Assembly (NCBI GenBank): GCA_038251405.1 | Contig: JBBSBH010000009.1 | Location: forward strand, 88,260-152,259 | Source: JADJLQ01 sp038251405 | GTDB taxonomy: Bacteria; Bacteroidota; Bacteroidia; Chitinophagales; Saprospiraceae | Direction: 5' to 3' | DNA length: 64,000 bases | In this document: piece by piece, positions 7,619-17,616 of the stretch | Numbering within the stretch: position 1 is the first letter of the stretch | Layout: every line of letters starts with the position of its first letter | Notes under the pieces: generated by a model | Databases searched by the model: none | Told to the model about the DNA's origin: nothing | The model's input: only the letters and a program-made list of their open reading frames with translations | Translations under genes and position numbers: made by a program

Positions 7619-9931
7619 TTACCCTATACTTATTGTTTCTTCCATATTATACATCGTCTGGATCACTTGCATGAGTGCAGCTGACTCCGTATCTGCATTA
7701 GATTCTTTACTGTTAACCAATCTATACTCTCCTGATTTCAACAATGCTTTAGCTTTCATTGGTGATTGATCAAAATTAGTCTTTTCCAAATTGAAATATT
7801 CAGTCAGTATCTTTTTTTCATTGGGTTCGGGAGTCCTGCAAAGAATGAGTCGGAATGCTTTAATAATCTTTTCTTCCATTGGCAAATTTTGGGAATTAAT
7901 AGTTTGAGCTAATACTCTTGCTGCTTCACTCACTTGGGGATCATTGAGTAAAACTAAAGCTTGCAAGGGAGTATTGGTGGTCACACGACGCACCTCGCAT
8001 TGATCCCGATTAGACCCGTCAAAGGTCAACATCGAGGGTGGTGGAGCCGTACGCTTAATAAAGGTGTACATACCGCGGCGATATAGTTTTGCCCCATGGT
8101 CTTGTACATAACCTGCCAATTGTCCGCGACCGGAGGTAGAAGATTCCCAAATTCCCTTAGGCTGATACGGCTTTACACTAGGGCCACCGATTTCCTCATT
8201 GAGTAATCCACTACTGGCCATAATATGGTCTTTGATAAATTCGGCAGGAAGTCTCATTCGCGAATGCCTGCTGAGGTAAATATTTTCAGGATCTGTTTCC
8301 TGCTGTTGTTTACTTATCACAGACGATTGCCTGTAGGTAGCACTGGTCACGATTTGTTTGACCAATCTTTTAATATCCCAGCCATGATCTCTAAAATCAA
8401 TAGCCAGCCAATCCAATAACTCTGGATGTGAAGGGGGATCCCCTTGCATGCCGAAGTCACCTGATGTTTTTACCAAACCACGACCAAAAAATGATTGCCA
8501 TACTCTATTTACATATACACGCGATGTCAGCGGATTATTTTTATCAAAAAGCCATTGAGATAAACCAAGTCGGTTCTTTTTAAATTTCAAAGTATCAAAA
8601 AGAAATATTCCAGCCGGAGTACTAAAATCTACCGAATCACCGGGCTGATCATAAACTCCTCTCTTCAATATATGAGTTGTACGTACCACAGAGCTATCTT
8701 TCATGATCATAACTGGCACTGGAGTAGTATCCTTTTTATTGATAAATTTCAATAAGCCCATAATATCTGGAGTGGTAATATTCATTCGGGGTGGATCAGC
8801 TAAAGAAGCTAATGAGATGTCTCCTACGAGACCTTTTTCCGGAACTTGATTGAAAAACGCAAATGTGCTATAATAATCTTTTTGTTTTATAGGGTCATAC
8901 TTATGATCATGACATTTGGCACATTCAAAAGTCATACCCAGAAAAGTTTTTGCAAATGTATTGGTACGATCTGTTACATATTCCAGTCGGTATTCCTCAT
9001 CTATTACCCCACCTTCCTGCGTGATTTTGTGATTTCGATTAAAGCCCGTAGCTAATATCATTTCTTTATTGGCATCAGGTATCAGGTCTCCTGCCAATTG
9101 CCAGGTTACAAATTTCTCATATGAGTAGTTTTCATTATAGGCATGTATCACCCAATCGCGCCAGGGCCACATCGTACGCAAGCCATCATCCTGGTAACCG
9201 TGACTATCTGCATACCTGGCAGCATCAAGCCAGGGCAGAGCCATTTTCTCGCCGAAGTGCTTATTGGCCAATAATTTATCCACCATTTTTTCATAGGCAT
9301 CAGCAGATGCATCCTTTAGGTATTCATCCTGCATGGCGATAGAGGGAGGTAATCCGGTAAGATCAAATGAGAGCCTTTTTAATAATCTTTCTTTATCAGC
9401 TTCTTCGTTCTGTTGTAGACCCTGGGATTTCAGTTTTTCTAAAACAAAATTGTCAATCTCGTTCTTAACCCATGACGATGTACTCGCTGGCAGTTCCTGA
9501 GGCTGAGGGGGAATAAATGACCAATGTGGCTTATACTCGGCACCTTGCTCTATCCATCTGGCAAACAATTTTCTTTCGTGGTCATTTAATTTAAGATTCG
9601 ATTCTGGCGGGGGCATCATTTCATCTGCATTTTCAGTATAAATGCGATGATACAGTTGACTATTTTTCAAATCTCCCTTTTTGATAGCGAAAGTGCCAGG
9701 ATGCTCTTTGAGCTCTGCAAAAGCACTATCAGGTATATCCAGTCTCAGATTCCCCTGACGCTTATTTGCATCCGGACCATGACATTTAAAACATCTATCA
9801 GACAGAATAGGTCTTATATGAAGATTGTAATCAATTTTGGATGGTATGGCAGTAGTATCCTGACTTTGATGGCAAGATGTAAGAATCGAAAAAAATAAGG
9901 TGACCAAGAATATTGATCGAATCTCTTTCAT
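7619..9931 (-). CDS. PSCyt1-DUF1549-DUF1553 cytochrome-like lipoprotein
   Basis: 770 residues. Lipobox LTSC at 17-20. CFKCH at 47-51 is a haem-c site within a Planctomycete-cytochrome-type PSCyt1 domain (HGPDANKRQG, then MMPPPES). Then DUF1549 (WLDAARYADSHGY, WQLAGDLIP), a second CxxCH (CAKCH in FECAKCHDHKYDP, near residue 330), and DUF1553 (NPLTSRVYVNRVW, TSGDFGMQG, TNTPLQALVLLNDP). First gene of the operon leading into the DUF1501 and DUF2231 genes. Two haem sites suggest extracytoplasmic electron transfer. It is divergent from the M28 peptidase at 10046. The paralogue is 13423-16128. Confidence 0.85.
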   Translation of the reverse strand: MKEIRSIFLVTLFFSILTSCHQSQDTTAIPSKIDYNLHIRPILSDRCFKCHGPDANKRQGNLRLDIPDSAFAELKEHPGTFAIKKGDLKNSQLYHRIYTENADEMMPPPESNLKLNDHERKLFARWIEQGAEYKPHWSFIPPQPQELPASTSSWVKNEIDNFVLEKLKSQGLQQNEEADKERLLKRLSFDLTGLPPSIAMQDEYLKDASADAYEKMVDKLLANKHFGEKMALPWLDAARYADSHGYQDDGLRTMWPWRDWVIHAYNENYSYEKFVTWQLAGDLIPDANKEMILATGFNRNHKITQEGGVIDEEYRLEYVTDRTNTFAKTFLGMTFECAKCHDHKYDPIKQKDYYSTFAFFNQVPEKGLVGDISLASLADPPRMNITTPDIMGLLKFINKKDTTPVPVMIMKDSSVVRTTHILKRGVYDQPGDSVDFSTPAGIFLFDTLKFKKNRLGLSQWLFDKNNPLTSRVYVNRVWQSFFGRGLVKTSGDFGMQGDPPSHPELLDWLAIDFRDHGWDIKRLVKQIVTSATYRQSSVISKQQQETDPENIYLSRHSRMRLPAEFIKDHIMASSGLLNEEIGGPSVKPYQPKGIWESSTSGRGQLAGYVQDHGAKLYRRGMYTFIKRTAPPPSMLTFDGSNRDQCEVRRVTTNTPLQALVLLNDPQVSEAARVLAQTINSQNLPMEEKIIKAFRLILCRTPEPNEKKILTEYFNLEKTNFDQSPMKAKALLKSGEYRLVNSKESNADTESAALMQVIQTMYNMEETISIG

Positions 9932-10045
9932 TATTTGGATTTAGTCACCCGAAAGGTAAGGATTATATTCTTCTCCTTGTTTAAAGTGCCGGGAATAATT
10001 GAAGCTCAAACTATCTTGTCATATATTTACTACTATTAAAAATTT

Positions 10046-11398
10046 ATGAAAAAAAATTACTTACTAGTCTTAGGAGTTTGGATCGGATTATATGCTACTA
10101 GCCAAACAATTATCCATCGCGACGCTTCCATAGAATCTATGGTTTTGATGGTCTCTAAAGATTCGCTTAGATCTTACATTAATGATATGGTGAGTTTTGG
10201 TACTCGAAATACCTTAAGTTCACAAAGTGATGCTCACCACGGAATAGGGGCTGCGAGGCTTTGGGTACTAAACAAATTTAATTCCTTTGCACTAAATGCC
10301 GGAGGCAGGCTTTCGGCAATTATAGACACCACTACCTTAAAAGCTGATGGAAGAAGAATTGACAAATCACTTATTCTGGGTAATGTGGTCGCCACTTTGA
10401 AAGGGAATGACCTCCGCGATAATAGAATTTTTATGATTAGTGGGCATTTGGACAGCAGACGCACTGATGTAATGGATCGCGCAGGTGATGCACCCGGTGC
10501 TAATGATGATGCCAGTGGAGTGGCTGCTGTACTTGAATGTGCCAGAATATTGAGTGCCCATTCTTTTCCTGCCACCGTTGTCTTCGTAGCTATGAGTGGT
10601 GAAGAGCAGGGTTTGCTGGGTGCAAATTACATGGCAAATAAAGCTAAAAAAGAAAATTGGAATATTGAAGCGATCCTTAATAATGATATCATGGGCAGTA
10701 ATAATAGTACCGAAACCAATATTATTAATAATACCCAAATAAGAGTTTTTAGTGAAGCATTTTCTGTAACTGATACAGGCAAGACATTTTTTACTATTCG
10801 AAATTTAGGATTGGAAAACGATGGAAAATCTCGTCAACTAGCCCGATATGTAAAAGAAATAGGTGAGCGCTATATCGATCATTTAGTAGTAAAATTGATA
10901 TATCGCAATGATCGTTTTTTAAGAGGTGGCGATCATACACCTTTTGTAATGAATGGTTTCTCCGCTGTGCGTATTACAGAAATGAACGAAAACTATGATC
11001 ATCAGCACCAGGATGTACGAATAGAAAATGAGGTTCAATACGGAGATCTGATTCAATTTATGGATTTTGACTATTTGAAAAAAAATACAGCCATGAATCT
11101 GGTCACTCTTGCCAATTTGGCAAAAGCTCCTGCTATGCCACAAGATGTAAAAATAGAGGTTCGAAAACTTACCAATTATACTGACCTCAATTGGTCAGAA
11201 CCAAAAACAGGAAAAGTAAAGGGCTACTACATACTAATCAGAGAAACCACCAGTCCATTCTGGGACAAAAAAATATTTTCCTATGAAACCGTTGCCCACC
11301 TGCCATATTCCAAAGACAATTATTTCTTTGCTGTACAATCTGTAGGGGAAGAAGGTAACGAAAGCTTGCCGGTTTTACCTGAAGTATCAAGAAGGTAA
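10046..11398 (+). CDS. Secreted M28-family zinc metallopeptidase
   Basis: 450 residues with a signal peptide (residues 1-19, ATSQ). The co-catalytic zinc ligands of family M28 are visible in order: H134 and D136 in SGHLDS, D154 in GANDDASG, E186/E187 in MSGEEQG, D214 in LNNDIMG, and His in GGDHTPF. The last 90 residues form a fibronectin-III-like segment (YTDLNWSEPKTGKVKGYYI). It is an aminopeptidase or carboxypeptidase acting outside the cytoplasm. The sulfatase follows 28 nt later on the same strand, suggesting cotranscription. Confidence 0.85.
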   Translation: MKKNYLLVLGVWIGLYATSQTIIHRDASIESMVLMVSKDSLRSYINDMVSFGTRNTLSSQSDAHHGIGAARLWVLNKFNSFALNAGGRLSAIIDTTTLKADGRRIDKSLILGNVVATLKGNDLRDNRIFMISGHLDSRRTDVMDRAGDAPGANDDASGVAAVLECARILSAHSFPATVVFVAMSGEEQGLLGANYMANKAKKENWNIEAILNNDIMGSNNSTETNIINNTQIRVFSEAFSVTDTGKTFFTIRNLGLENDGKSRQLARYVKEIGERYIDHLVVKLIYRNDRFLRGGDHTPFVMNGFSAVRITEMNENYDHQHQDVRIENEVQYGDLIQFMDFDYLKKNTAMNLVTLANLAKAPAMPQDVKIEVRKLTNYTDLNWSEPKTGKVKGYYILIRETTSPFWDKKIFSYETVAHLPYSKDNYFFAVQSVGEEGNESLPVLPEVSRR

Positions 11399-11426
11399 AT
11401 GGTATAACATCAAATAATTCTTCAGT

Positions 11427-12929
11427 ATGAATAGAATAATAATAGTACTGCTGTCTTTTTTAACAGGCCTTACGGCAATTGCCAAACCTCGTCCCAATGT
11501 CATCATCATTTATGCTGATGATCTCGGTTATGGTGACTTGAGTTGTTACGGCTCTACCAAATTGCTGACTCCTAACCTGGATAGGTTTGCAGCAAATGGG
11601 CTTCGATTCACCCATGCTCATACTACCTCTGCTACGTGCACTCCTTCTAGATATGGTTTGATGACTGGTCAATATCCGTGGAGAAAACAGGGAACAGGAG
11701 TCCTACCAGGTGATGCTGCATTAATAGTACCTACTGATAAAATTACCTTGCCCAAGGTATTTCAGAAAGCAGGTTATAAAACCGGAATTGTAGGTAAATG
11801 GCATCTGGGCCTGGGTGATGAAATTGAAAAAGACTGGAATGGGGAGATTGTGCCCGGACCGAATGAAGTGGGGTTTGATTATTCATTTATTTTTCCTGCT
11901 ACAGCTGATCGGGTTCCTACCGTATTTATAGAAAACCATAAAGTAATTGGCCTGGATGAAAATGATAAAATAGAAGTGGATTACAAAAATAAAATTGGGA
12001 CTGAGCCCTCTGGCCAGGAAGATGAAGACTTGTTAAAAATGCCTTCTTCTATTCATCATGGCCATGAAAATACTATCATCAATGGTGTAGGAAGAATAGG
12101 GTATATGAAAGGTGGAAAAATGGCTAGGTGGACGGATGAAGAAGTTTCACTAAGTTTTCTTACCAAGGCAAAAGCCTTTATAGATGAAAATAAATCAAAG
12201 CCCTTTTTTCTCTATTTTTCGCTGACGGAGCCTCATGTACCGCGGGTACCGGCTACTATTTTTAAGGGCAAAAGCGGTTTGGGTTATCGGGGCGATGTCA
12301 TATTACAATTGGACTGGACAGTAGGTGAGATCATGAAAGAATTGGAGTATTTAAAACTTGATAAAAACACGTTGGTGATTTTTACCAGTGACAATGGGCC
12401 CGTGCTGGATGATGGATATCGGGACGGAGCTGTTACTAAGCAAAATGGTCATACCCCTGCCGGAGTGCTTCGGGGTGGTAAGTACAGCATTTTCGAAGCT
12501 GGTACCAGAGTGCCCATGATAGTGCGATGGCCGGGTAAAATAAAGGGTGGTACATCGAGTGCTGTGATAAGCCAGATCGATTTTCTCGCTTCTTTTGCAA
12601 ATAATTTTGGAATACCCGTTGTAAACAATGAAGCAGGTGATAGTGAAAATCATTGGGATGCTATAATAGGAAAAACTCAAAAAGGCCGAACCTTTTTAAT
12701 AGAACATGCTGGTACATTAGCTATAGTGAAAGATGAAATGAAATATATAAGTCCTTCCAATGGTCAGGCCTATTACGAGCTCACCAATACTGAATCAGGT
12801 CTTTCTCCACAAGATCAACTCTATAATCTCCGGAATGATATTGGTGAAAAGAATAATATTGCTACAAACTTTCCTGGTAAAGTCGCAGAATTAAAATTAT
12901 TATTGGAAAAGGTGAAGGCTGGTAAATGA
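11427..12929 (+). CDS. Secreted arylsulfatase (type I, Cys-type)
   Basis: 500 residues with a signal peptide (about residues 1-19). The sulfatase signature CTPSR begins at C71, the Cys that is oxidised to formylglycine by a maturase encoded elsewhere. Metal-binding motifs are present: YADDLGYGD near residue 29 and FTSDNGP in the C-terminal half, plus GKWHLG and EPHVP. It hydrolyses sulfate esters, probably on sulfated glycans. Lying between two DUF1501/PSCyt modules and after an M28 peptidase, it suggests a polymer-scavenging region. Confidence 0.88.
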   Translation: MNRIIIVLLSFLTGLTAIAKPRPNVIIIYADDLGYGDLSCYGSTKLLTPNLDRFAANGLRFTHAHTTSATCTPSRYGLMTGQYPWRKQGTGVLPGDAALIVPTDKITLPKVFQKAGYKTGIVGKWHLGLGDEIEKDWNGEIVPGPNEVGFDYSFIFPATADRVPTVFIENHKVIGLDENDKIEVDYKNKIGTEPSGQEDEDLLKMPSSIHHGHENTIINGVGRIGYMKGGKMARWTDEEVSLSFLTKAKAFIDENKSKPFFLYFSLTEPHVPRVPATIFKGKSGLGYRGDVILQLDWTVGEIMKELEYLKLDKNTLVIFTSDNGPVLDDGYRDGAVTKQNGHTPAGVLRGGKYSIFEAGTRVPMIVRWPGKIKGGTSSAVISQIDFLASFANNFGIPVVNNEAGDSENHWDAIIGKTQKGRTFLIEHAGTLAIVKDEMKYISPSNGQAYYELTNTESGLSPQDQLYNLRNDIGEKNNIATNFPGKVAELKLLLEKVKAGK

Positions 12930-12942
12930 TTTCAGGATTTAT

Positions 12943-13305
12943 TTAACTCAACCTAAACTCCGGATTATAAATCAACCCAATCAAATTACCCCAAGGGTCT
13001 TTTACACTAGCGACCATGATCTCTCCACCCACATTTTGTGGCTCTTCATAGGCAACTGCTCCTGATGCTATAAAATGATTATAAATTGAGAAAATATCAT
13101 CCACACCCCAGTAGGTGATTACATTGTTTCCCACATGCGATTCATCAGGTACAAGACCCAGTTCAAAGCCACCTATATTATATCCAATATAAAATGGTTC
13201 ATCAAAATAGGGCTTCGTATCAAAAGCTTTGGAGTACCATTCTTTCGCGGATGAAAGGTCTGGGGTCTTGTAAATCACTGTGCGCAGTCCTAGTACTTTA
13301 TTCAT
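12943..13305 (-). CDS. VOC (glyoxalase/bleomycin-resistance) superfamily protein
   Basis: A 120-residue protein with the paired beta-alpha-beta-beta-beta modules of the VOC fold: LGLRTVIYKTPDLSSAKEWY at the start, a central strand/helix break near residue 60, and VASVKDPWGNLIGLIYNP at the end (the typical D-P-x-G-N turn). It is cytosolic. It converges on the sulfatase with a 13-nt gap and is divergent from the cytochrome gene at 13423. The substrate is not predictable. Confidence 0.8.
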   Translation of the reverse strand: MNKVLGLRTVIYKTPDLSSAKEWYSKAFDTKPYFDEPFYIGYNIGGFELGLVPDESHVGNNVITYWGVDDIFSIYNHFIASGAVAYEEPQNVGGEIMVASVKDPWGNLIGLIYNPEFRLS

Positions 13306-13422
13306 GATGAAGGAAATTTTTTACAAAGGTACCAGGTGCTACCAATTATTTTGAGTCGTTTGTGGCCTGGTGATGTACATTATTGTTTTTCACCTAGATT
13401 TTATCTAACTTCAATTTCAAAT

Positions 13423-16128
13423 ATGGCGAATTCAATGCTGAAATATTTTAAGCCTCTTACTATTTCATTCATTTCTATATCTATTATTGCAGTAGTAGCA
13501 TTTAATTATTTAGGAACTAAAAGCAAAAGCGATTACAACACCCAGGTAAAACCTATTATCAATAGAAAGTGCATTGCTTGTCATGGTGGGGTAAAAAAAC
13601 AAGGCGGATTTTCTTTTCTTTTTGAAGATGAAGCAAAAGCAAAACTCAAGTCTGGTAAATATGCCATCGTACCGTTTAAGCCAAATGAAAGCGAATTGAT
13701 CGCTCGCATCAATAGTAAAGATGATGAAGAGCGGATGCCCCACAATCACAATCCATTATCAAAAGATGAAATTTCTGTATTTACTCAGTGGATAAAGCAA
13801 GGTGCACCATGGGGAATTCATTGGGCATACGAAACGGTAAAGCAACCTGAAATACCAGGTATCCATTCTGATTGGGCGAAGAATAATATTGACAAATATG
13901 TACTTCAAAATTTAAAAAAAGAATCTTATACCCCTTCTTCTTCAGCCAGCGCACCCATTTTGGCCCGACGGGCTGCATTGGACATTATTGGGTTTCAGGC
14001 TCCTGATTCTATCACGCTTGATTTTACACAAAATCCTTCTGACAAGACTTATGAGGAATTTATCGATAAGCTTTTATCTTCTCCGCATTATGGTGAGAAA
14101 TGGACCAGTATGTGGCTTGACTTGGCCAGGTATGCTGATACGAAGGGTTATGAAAAAGATGCGAATCGGTCGATTTGGAAATACAAAAATTGGTTGATCA
14201 ATGCATTTAACGATGACATGCCTTACGATCAGTTTTTGAAAGAACAAATAGCCGGAGATTTAATTCCCAATGCGACTGACGAAGAATTACTAGCTACAGC
14301 CTTTAACAGAAACACCATGACAAATGATGAGGGCGGTACGGATAATGAAGAATTCAGAACAGCAGCCGTAATCGATCGGGTGAATACTACCTGGCAGACC
14401 CTCATGGGAACTACATTCGCTTGTGTCCAATGCCATAGCCACCCCTATGACCCATTTAAGCATGAAGACTACTATAAATTCATGGCTTACTTTAATAATA
14501 CCCGCGATGCAGATACCGAAGAAGAGTATCCCTGGCTAAGACATTTTAAACCAGAACAAAAAAGATCACTTGATTCATTGACCGAATGGCTATCCAATAA
14601 GATCAGTGCTGAAGAAGTAAAATCCGTAGAGACCTTTATCAAAACACTTGGTCCATCTTTTTATTCCATGGAATGCGATCAGTACGTAAATAGCTCATTG
14701 ATAGATACCAAATGGCTTAGTCTAAGAGAGAACGGCAGTGTAAGAATGCCACAGGTTCCTTTAGATAATAATGATCAACTTGTACTTACCTATCAACCCT
14801 ATGTAAAATCAGGATATGTGCAGTTTAGGTTAGGTGAACTAAATGGCCCCATCATTGCTGAAATAAAATGGAATAAACCTATGAAGGGGTGGAATAAAAT
14901 CGCTATCCCGCTTAAAACTATCCTCGGCAGACAAGATGTTTACATCACGTTGGTAAATGGAGATATTGTAAATAAAGATGCTCCCGCTGTCCTATTTAAT
15001 TGGTTTCATTTCACAAAAAAATTCCCAGGCACAGGTGATAAAGAATACCTGTTTTATGAAAAAAAATATTGGGATCTTTTAAATGCGGAAACCGTCTATA
15101 CTCCAATCCTCATGGAAAATCCAAAACCATATTCAAGAACAACACAGGTCTTTGAACGTGGAAACTGGCTGGTAAAATCAGATACTGTATCTCCGGGTTT
15201 GCCTGAAATTTTCAATCATGGATCTATTAAAAATCCTAAATCCAGGATGGATCTGGCAGAATGGATGACAGCAGCAGATAATCCACTTACAGCAAGAGTA
15301 ATCGTAAACAGATTCTGGGAACAAATCTGGGGGACGGGCTTAGTAGAAACATTGGAAGATTTTGGATCTCAAGGTGCAAATCCTAAAAATCAGGAGTTAT
15401 TAGACTACCTGGCTTATCATTTTATTTATACACATCACTGGAGCCTAAAAGCTTTGCTGAAGGAAATATTGATGAGTGCAACCTATCGTCAAGACTCTAA
15501 AATGACTGCTGAAGCCAGAAAAAAAGATTTGTTCAATGAGCTCCTTGCAAGAGGACCCAGAGTAAGATTATCAGCAGAGCAAATACGTGATCAGACTTTG
15601 GCCGCTTGTGGACTAATAGATTCTATTTATGAAGGCCCACCTGTAATGCCTTATCAGCCCGAAGGGGTATGGGAGTCACCTTATAACTCCAGAAAGTGGG
15701 TAAAAAGTAAAGGCAAAAACCAATATCTAAGATCTTTATATACTTTTTGGAAACGCACAGCAGCATATCCATCCATGACCAATTTTGATGCCACGGGAAG
15801 AGAAGTATGTGTTGCAAGAAGAATTCGCACCAATACACCACTGCAAGCACTTACTATATTAAATGACTCCGTCTATATTGATCTTGCAAGTCAACTCGTT
15901 AAAGCATCAGAGGCATCCAGTCCCGAAGCAACCATTTCAAAAGCTTACCACCTGGTCACTGGAAAAGATATTGACGACACCAGAATGCAACTGCTAAGAA
16001 AACTTTATTACGAATCATACATTCATTTTTTAAGGTCTGATCAAATCATTGGAACTACAAAAACCAAAGCCTTGAATTTGGTCGCCAACACGATTCTCAA
16101 TCTGGATGAAGTAATTACTAAATCATAA
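13423..16128 (+). CDS. PSCyt1-DUF1549-DUF1553 cytochrome-like protein (second module)
   Basis: I place the start at ATG 13423 (MANSMLKYF, 901 residues); the longer frame from GTG 13336 only adds non-conserved residues, and a plausible promoter (TTTG near 13362 and TATTGTTT near 13385) sits inside that extension. One N-terminal membrane anchor (residues about 10-28) comes first. CIACH at 50-54 is the first haem site and CVQCH in FACVQCHSHPYDPF the second; between them is DUF1549 (WLDLARYADTKGYEKD, EQIAGDLIPN) and after them DUF1553 (NPLTARVIVNRFWEQ, TNTPLQALTILND). A segment of about 150 residues between the two DUFs is longer than in the paralogue at 7619. Its stop overlaps the next ATG by one base (TAATG). 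Confidence 0.83.
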   Translation: MANSMLKYFKPLTISFISISIIAVVAFNYLGTKSKSDYNTQVKPIINRKCIACHGGVKKQGGFSFLFEDEAKAKLKSGKYAIVPFKPNESELIARINSKDDEERMPHNHNPLSKDEISVFTQWIKQGAPWGIHWAYETVKQPEIPGIHSDWAKNNIDKYVLQNLKKESYTPSSSASAPILARRAALDIIGFQAPDSITLDFTQNPSDKTYEEFIDKLLSSPHYGEKWTSMWLDLARYADTKGYEKDANRSIWKYKNWLINAFNDDMPYDQFLKEQIAGDLIPNATDEELLATAFNRNTMTNDEGGTDNEEFRTAAVIDRVNTTWQTLMGTTFACVQCHSHPYDPFKHEDYYKFMAYFNNTRDADTEEEYPWLRHFKPEQKRSLDSLTEWLSNKISAEEVKSVETFIKTLGPSFYSMECDQYVNSSLIDTKWLSLRENGSVRMPQVPLDNNDQLVLTYQPYVKSGYVQFRLGELNGPIIAEIKWNKPMKGWNKIAIPLKTILGRQDVYITLVNGDIVNKDAPAVLFNWFHFTKKFPGTGDKEYLFYEKKYWDLLNAETVYTPILMENPKPYSRTTQVFERGNWLVKSDTVSPGLPEIFNHGSIKNPKSRMDLAEWMTAADNPLTARVIVNRFWEQIWGTGLVETLEDFGSQGANPKNQELLDYLAYHFIYTHHWSLKALLKEILMSATYRQDSKMTAEARKKDLFNELLARGPRVRLSAEQIRDQTLAACGLIDSIYEGPPVMPYQPEGVWESPYNSRKWVKSKGKNQYLRSLYTFWKRTAAYPSMTNFDATGREVCVARRIRTNTPLQALTILNDSVYIDLASQLVKASEASSPEATISKAYHLVTGKDIDDTRMQLLRKLYYESYIHFLRSDQIIGTTKTKALNLVANTILNLDEVITKS

Positions 16129-17615
16129 TGGAACTGAACGAAAAATATTTAGCTGAATTGAAAAAAAGCTTCATTCAGGAGCAGACCAGGAGACATTTTA
16201 TTAAAGGGTCCTTCCTGGGGCTAGGAGGGCTGGCTATGGGGAGTATATTGGGGAGTTGTAAAAATCCAATATCTGCAAATTATGCAAGTACTCTTAACCC
16301 ATTTGCCTTAAAGCCACCTCATTTCGTACCCAAGGCAAAGTCTGTGATTTATCTTCATATGGCTGGTGCACCCTCTCAATTGGAATTGTTTGATTACAAA
16401 CCTGAACTAATAAAAATGGATGGGCAACTTTGTCCCCCATCTTATTTGGAAGGAAAAAAGTTTGCCTTTATCAGAGGAGTTCCAAAGATGTTGGGCACTA
16501 CGGCAAAATTTAAACAGTATGGACAGAGCGGTGCATGGATCAGTAATTATTTACCTCATCTGCAGACTATAGCTGACGAACTTTGCATCCTAAAATCAGT
16601 AACAACAGATCAATTTAATCATGCTCCCGCTCAATTGATGATGCACACGGGAGGTGCCAGATTAGGTAGGCCGAGCATGGGATCCTGGGCTACCTATGGA
16701 TTGGGAACTGAAAATCAGGATTTGCCTGCTTTCGTAGTACTAACATCGGGAGGAAATAATCCTGACGCCGGAAAAAGTGTCTGGGGTAGTGGCTTCCTGC
16801 CTTCCGTATATCAGGGAGTGCAATGCAGGTCAGCAGGTGATCCTGTTTTATTCTTACAAGACCCTCCTTCGATTAGCAGAGATTTAAGGAAATCATCCAT
16901 AGATGCTATCAACCAGATCAATCAATTGGAATATGCCGAGCAAGGTGACCCTGAGACCTTGAGTAGAATACAACAGTACGAGCTCGCCTATAGAATGCAA
17001 ATTTCCGTACCTGAAGTAATGGATATAAAATCAGAGCCTCAGTACATACACGATATGTATGGTACTAATCCCGGAAAAGCAACTTTTGCAAATAATGCAT
17101 TACTAGCCAGAAAACTAGTGGAGAGCGGAGTTCGGTATGTGCAGCTATTTGATTGGGGTTGGGATACGCATGGTAATGTCGCAGAGGGTTCTATAGATGT
17201 AGGCTTAGTGAATAAATGCAGACAAATAGACAAAAGCATCACTGCACTTATTTTAGACCTGAAGCAACGCGGCTTGCTTGACAGTACTTTACTAGTTTGG
17301 GGTGGCGAATTTGGCCGTACCCCTATGGCTGAAAATAGAGAAGGTGTAGCCAATGCTTTTAAAGGCAGAGATCATCATGCTGAAGCATTTACTATGTTTA
17401 TGGCCGGTGGCGGAATAAAGAAAGGTACCACATACGGTGAAACAGATGAGATCGGATATACTGTGACAAAAGGAAGGTTAAATCCGCATGATATTCAGGC
17501 AACGATTTTAAATCAACTGGGTTTTGATCATGAAAAATTTACCTATGAATTTCAAGGCCGACCTTACAGACTTACCGATGTAGAGGGAAAAGTGATTAAT
17601 GATATTTTAGCATAG
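16128..17615 (+). CDS. DUF1501-family protein (second module)
   Basis: 495 residues, starting on the last base of the upstream stop codon, so it is translationally coupled. The N-terminus has QTRRHFIKGSFLG, a Tat signal, ending near a Cys (GSC at about 44). The same landmarks as the first copy occur: YLHMAGAPSQLELF, WDWGWDTHGN-type motif, WGGEFGRTPM, GRDHHAEAFTMFMAGGG and a final RPYRLTDVEGKVINDILA almost identical in form to the first copy's end. It is paired with the 901-residue cytochrome protein. Function is inferred only from the family. Confidence 0.85.
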   Translation: MELNEKYLAELKKSFIQEQTRRHFIKGSFLGLGGLAMGSILGSCKNPISANYASTLNPFALKPPHFVPKAKSVIYLHMAGAPSQLELFDYKPELIKMDGQLCPPSYLEGKKFAFIRGVPKMLGTTAKFKQYGQSGAWISNYLPHLQTIADELCILKSVTTDQFNHAPAQLMMHTGGARLGRPSMGSWATYGLGTENQDLPAFVVLTSGGNNPDAGKSVWGSGFLPSVYQGVQCRSAGDPVLFLQDPPSISRDLRKSSIDAINQINQLEYAEQGDPETLSRIQQYELAYRMQISVPEVMDIKSEPQYIHDMYGTNPGKATFANNALLARKLVESGVRYVQLFDWGWDTHGNVAEGSIDVGLVNKCRQIDKSITALILDLKQRGLLDSTLLVWGGEFGRTPMAENREGVANAFKGRDHHAEAFTMFMAGGGIKKGTTYGETDEIGYTVTKGRLNPHDIQATILNQLGFDHEKFTYEFQGRPYRLTDVEGKVINDILA

Positions 17616-17616
17616 T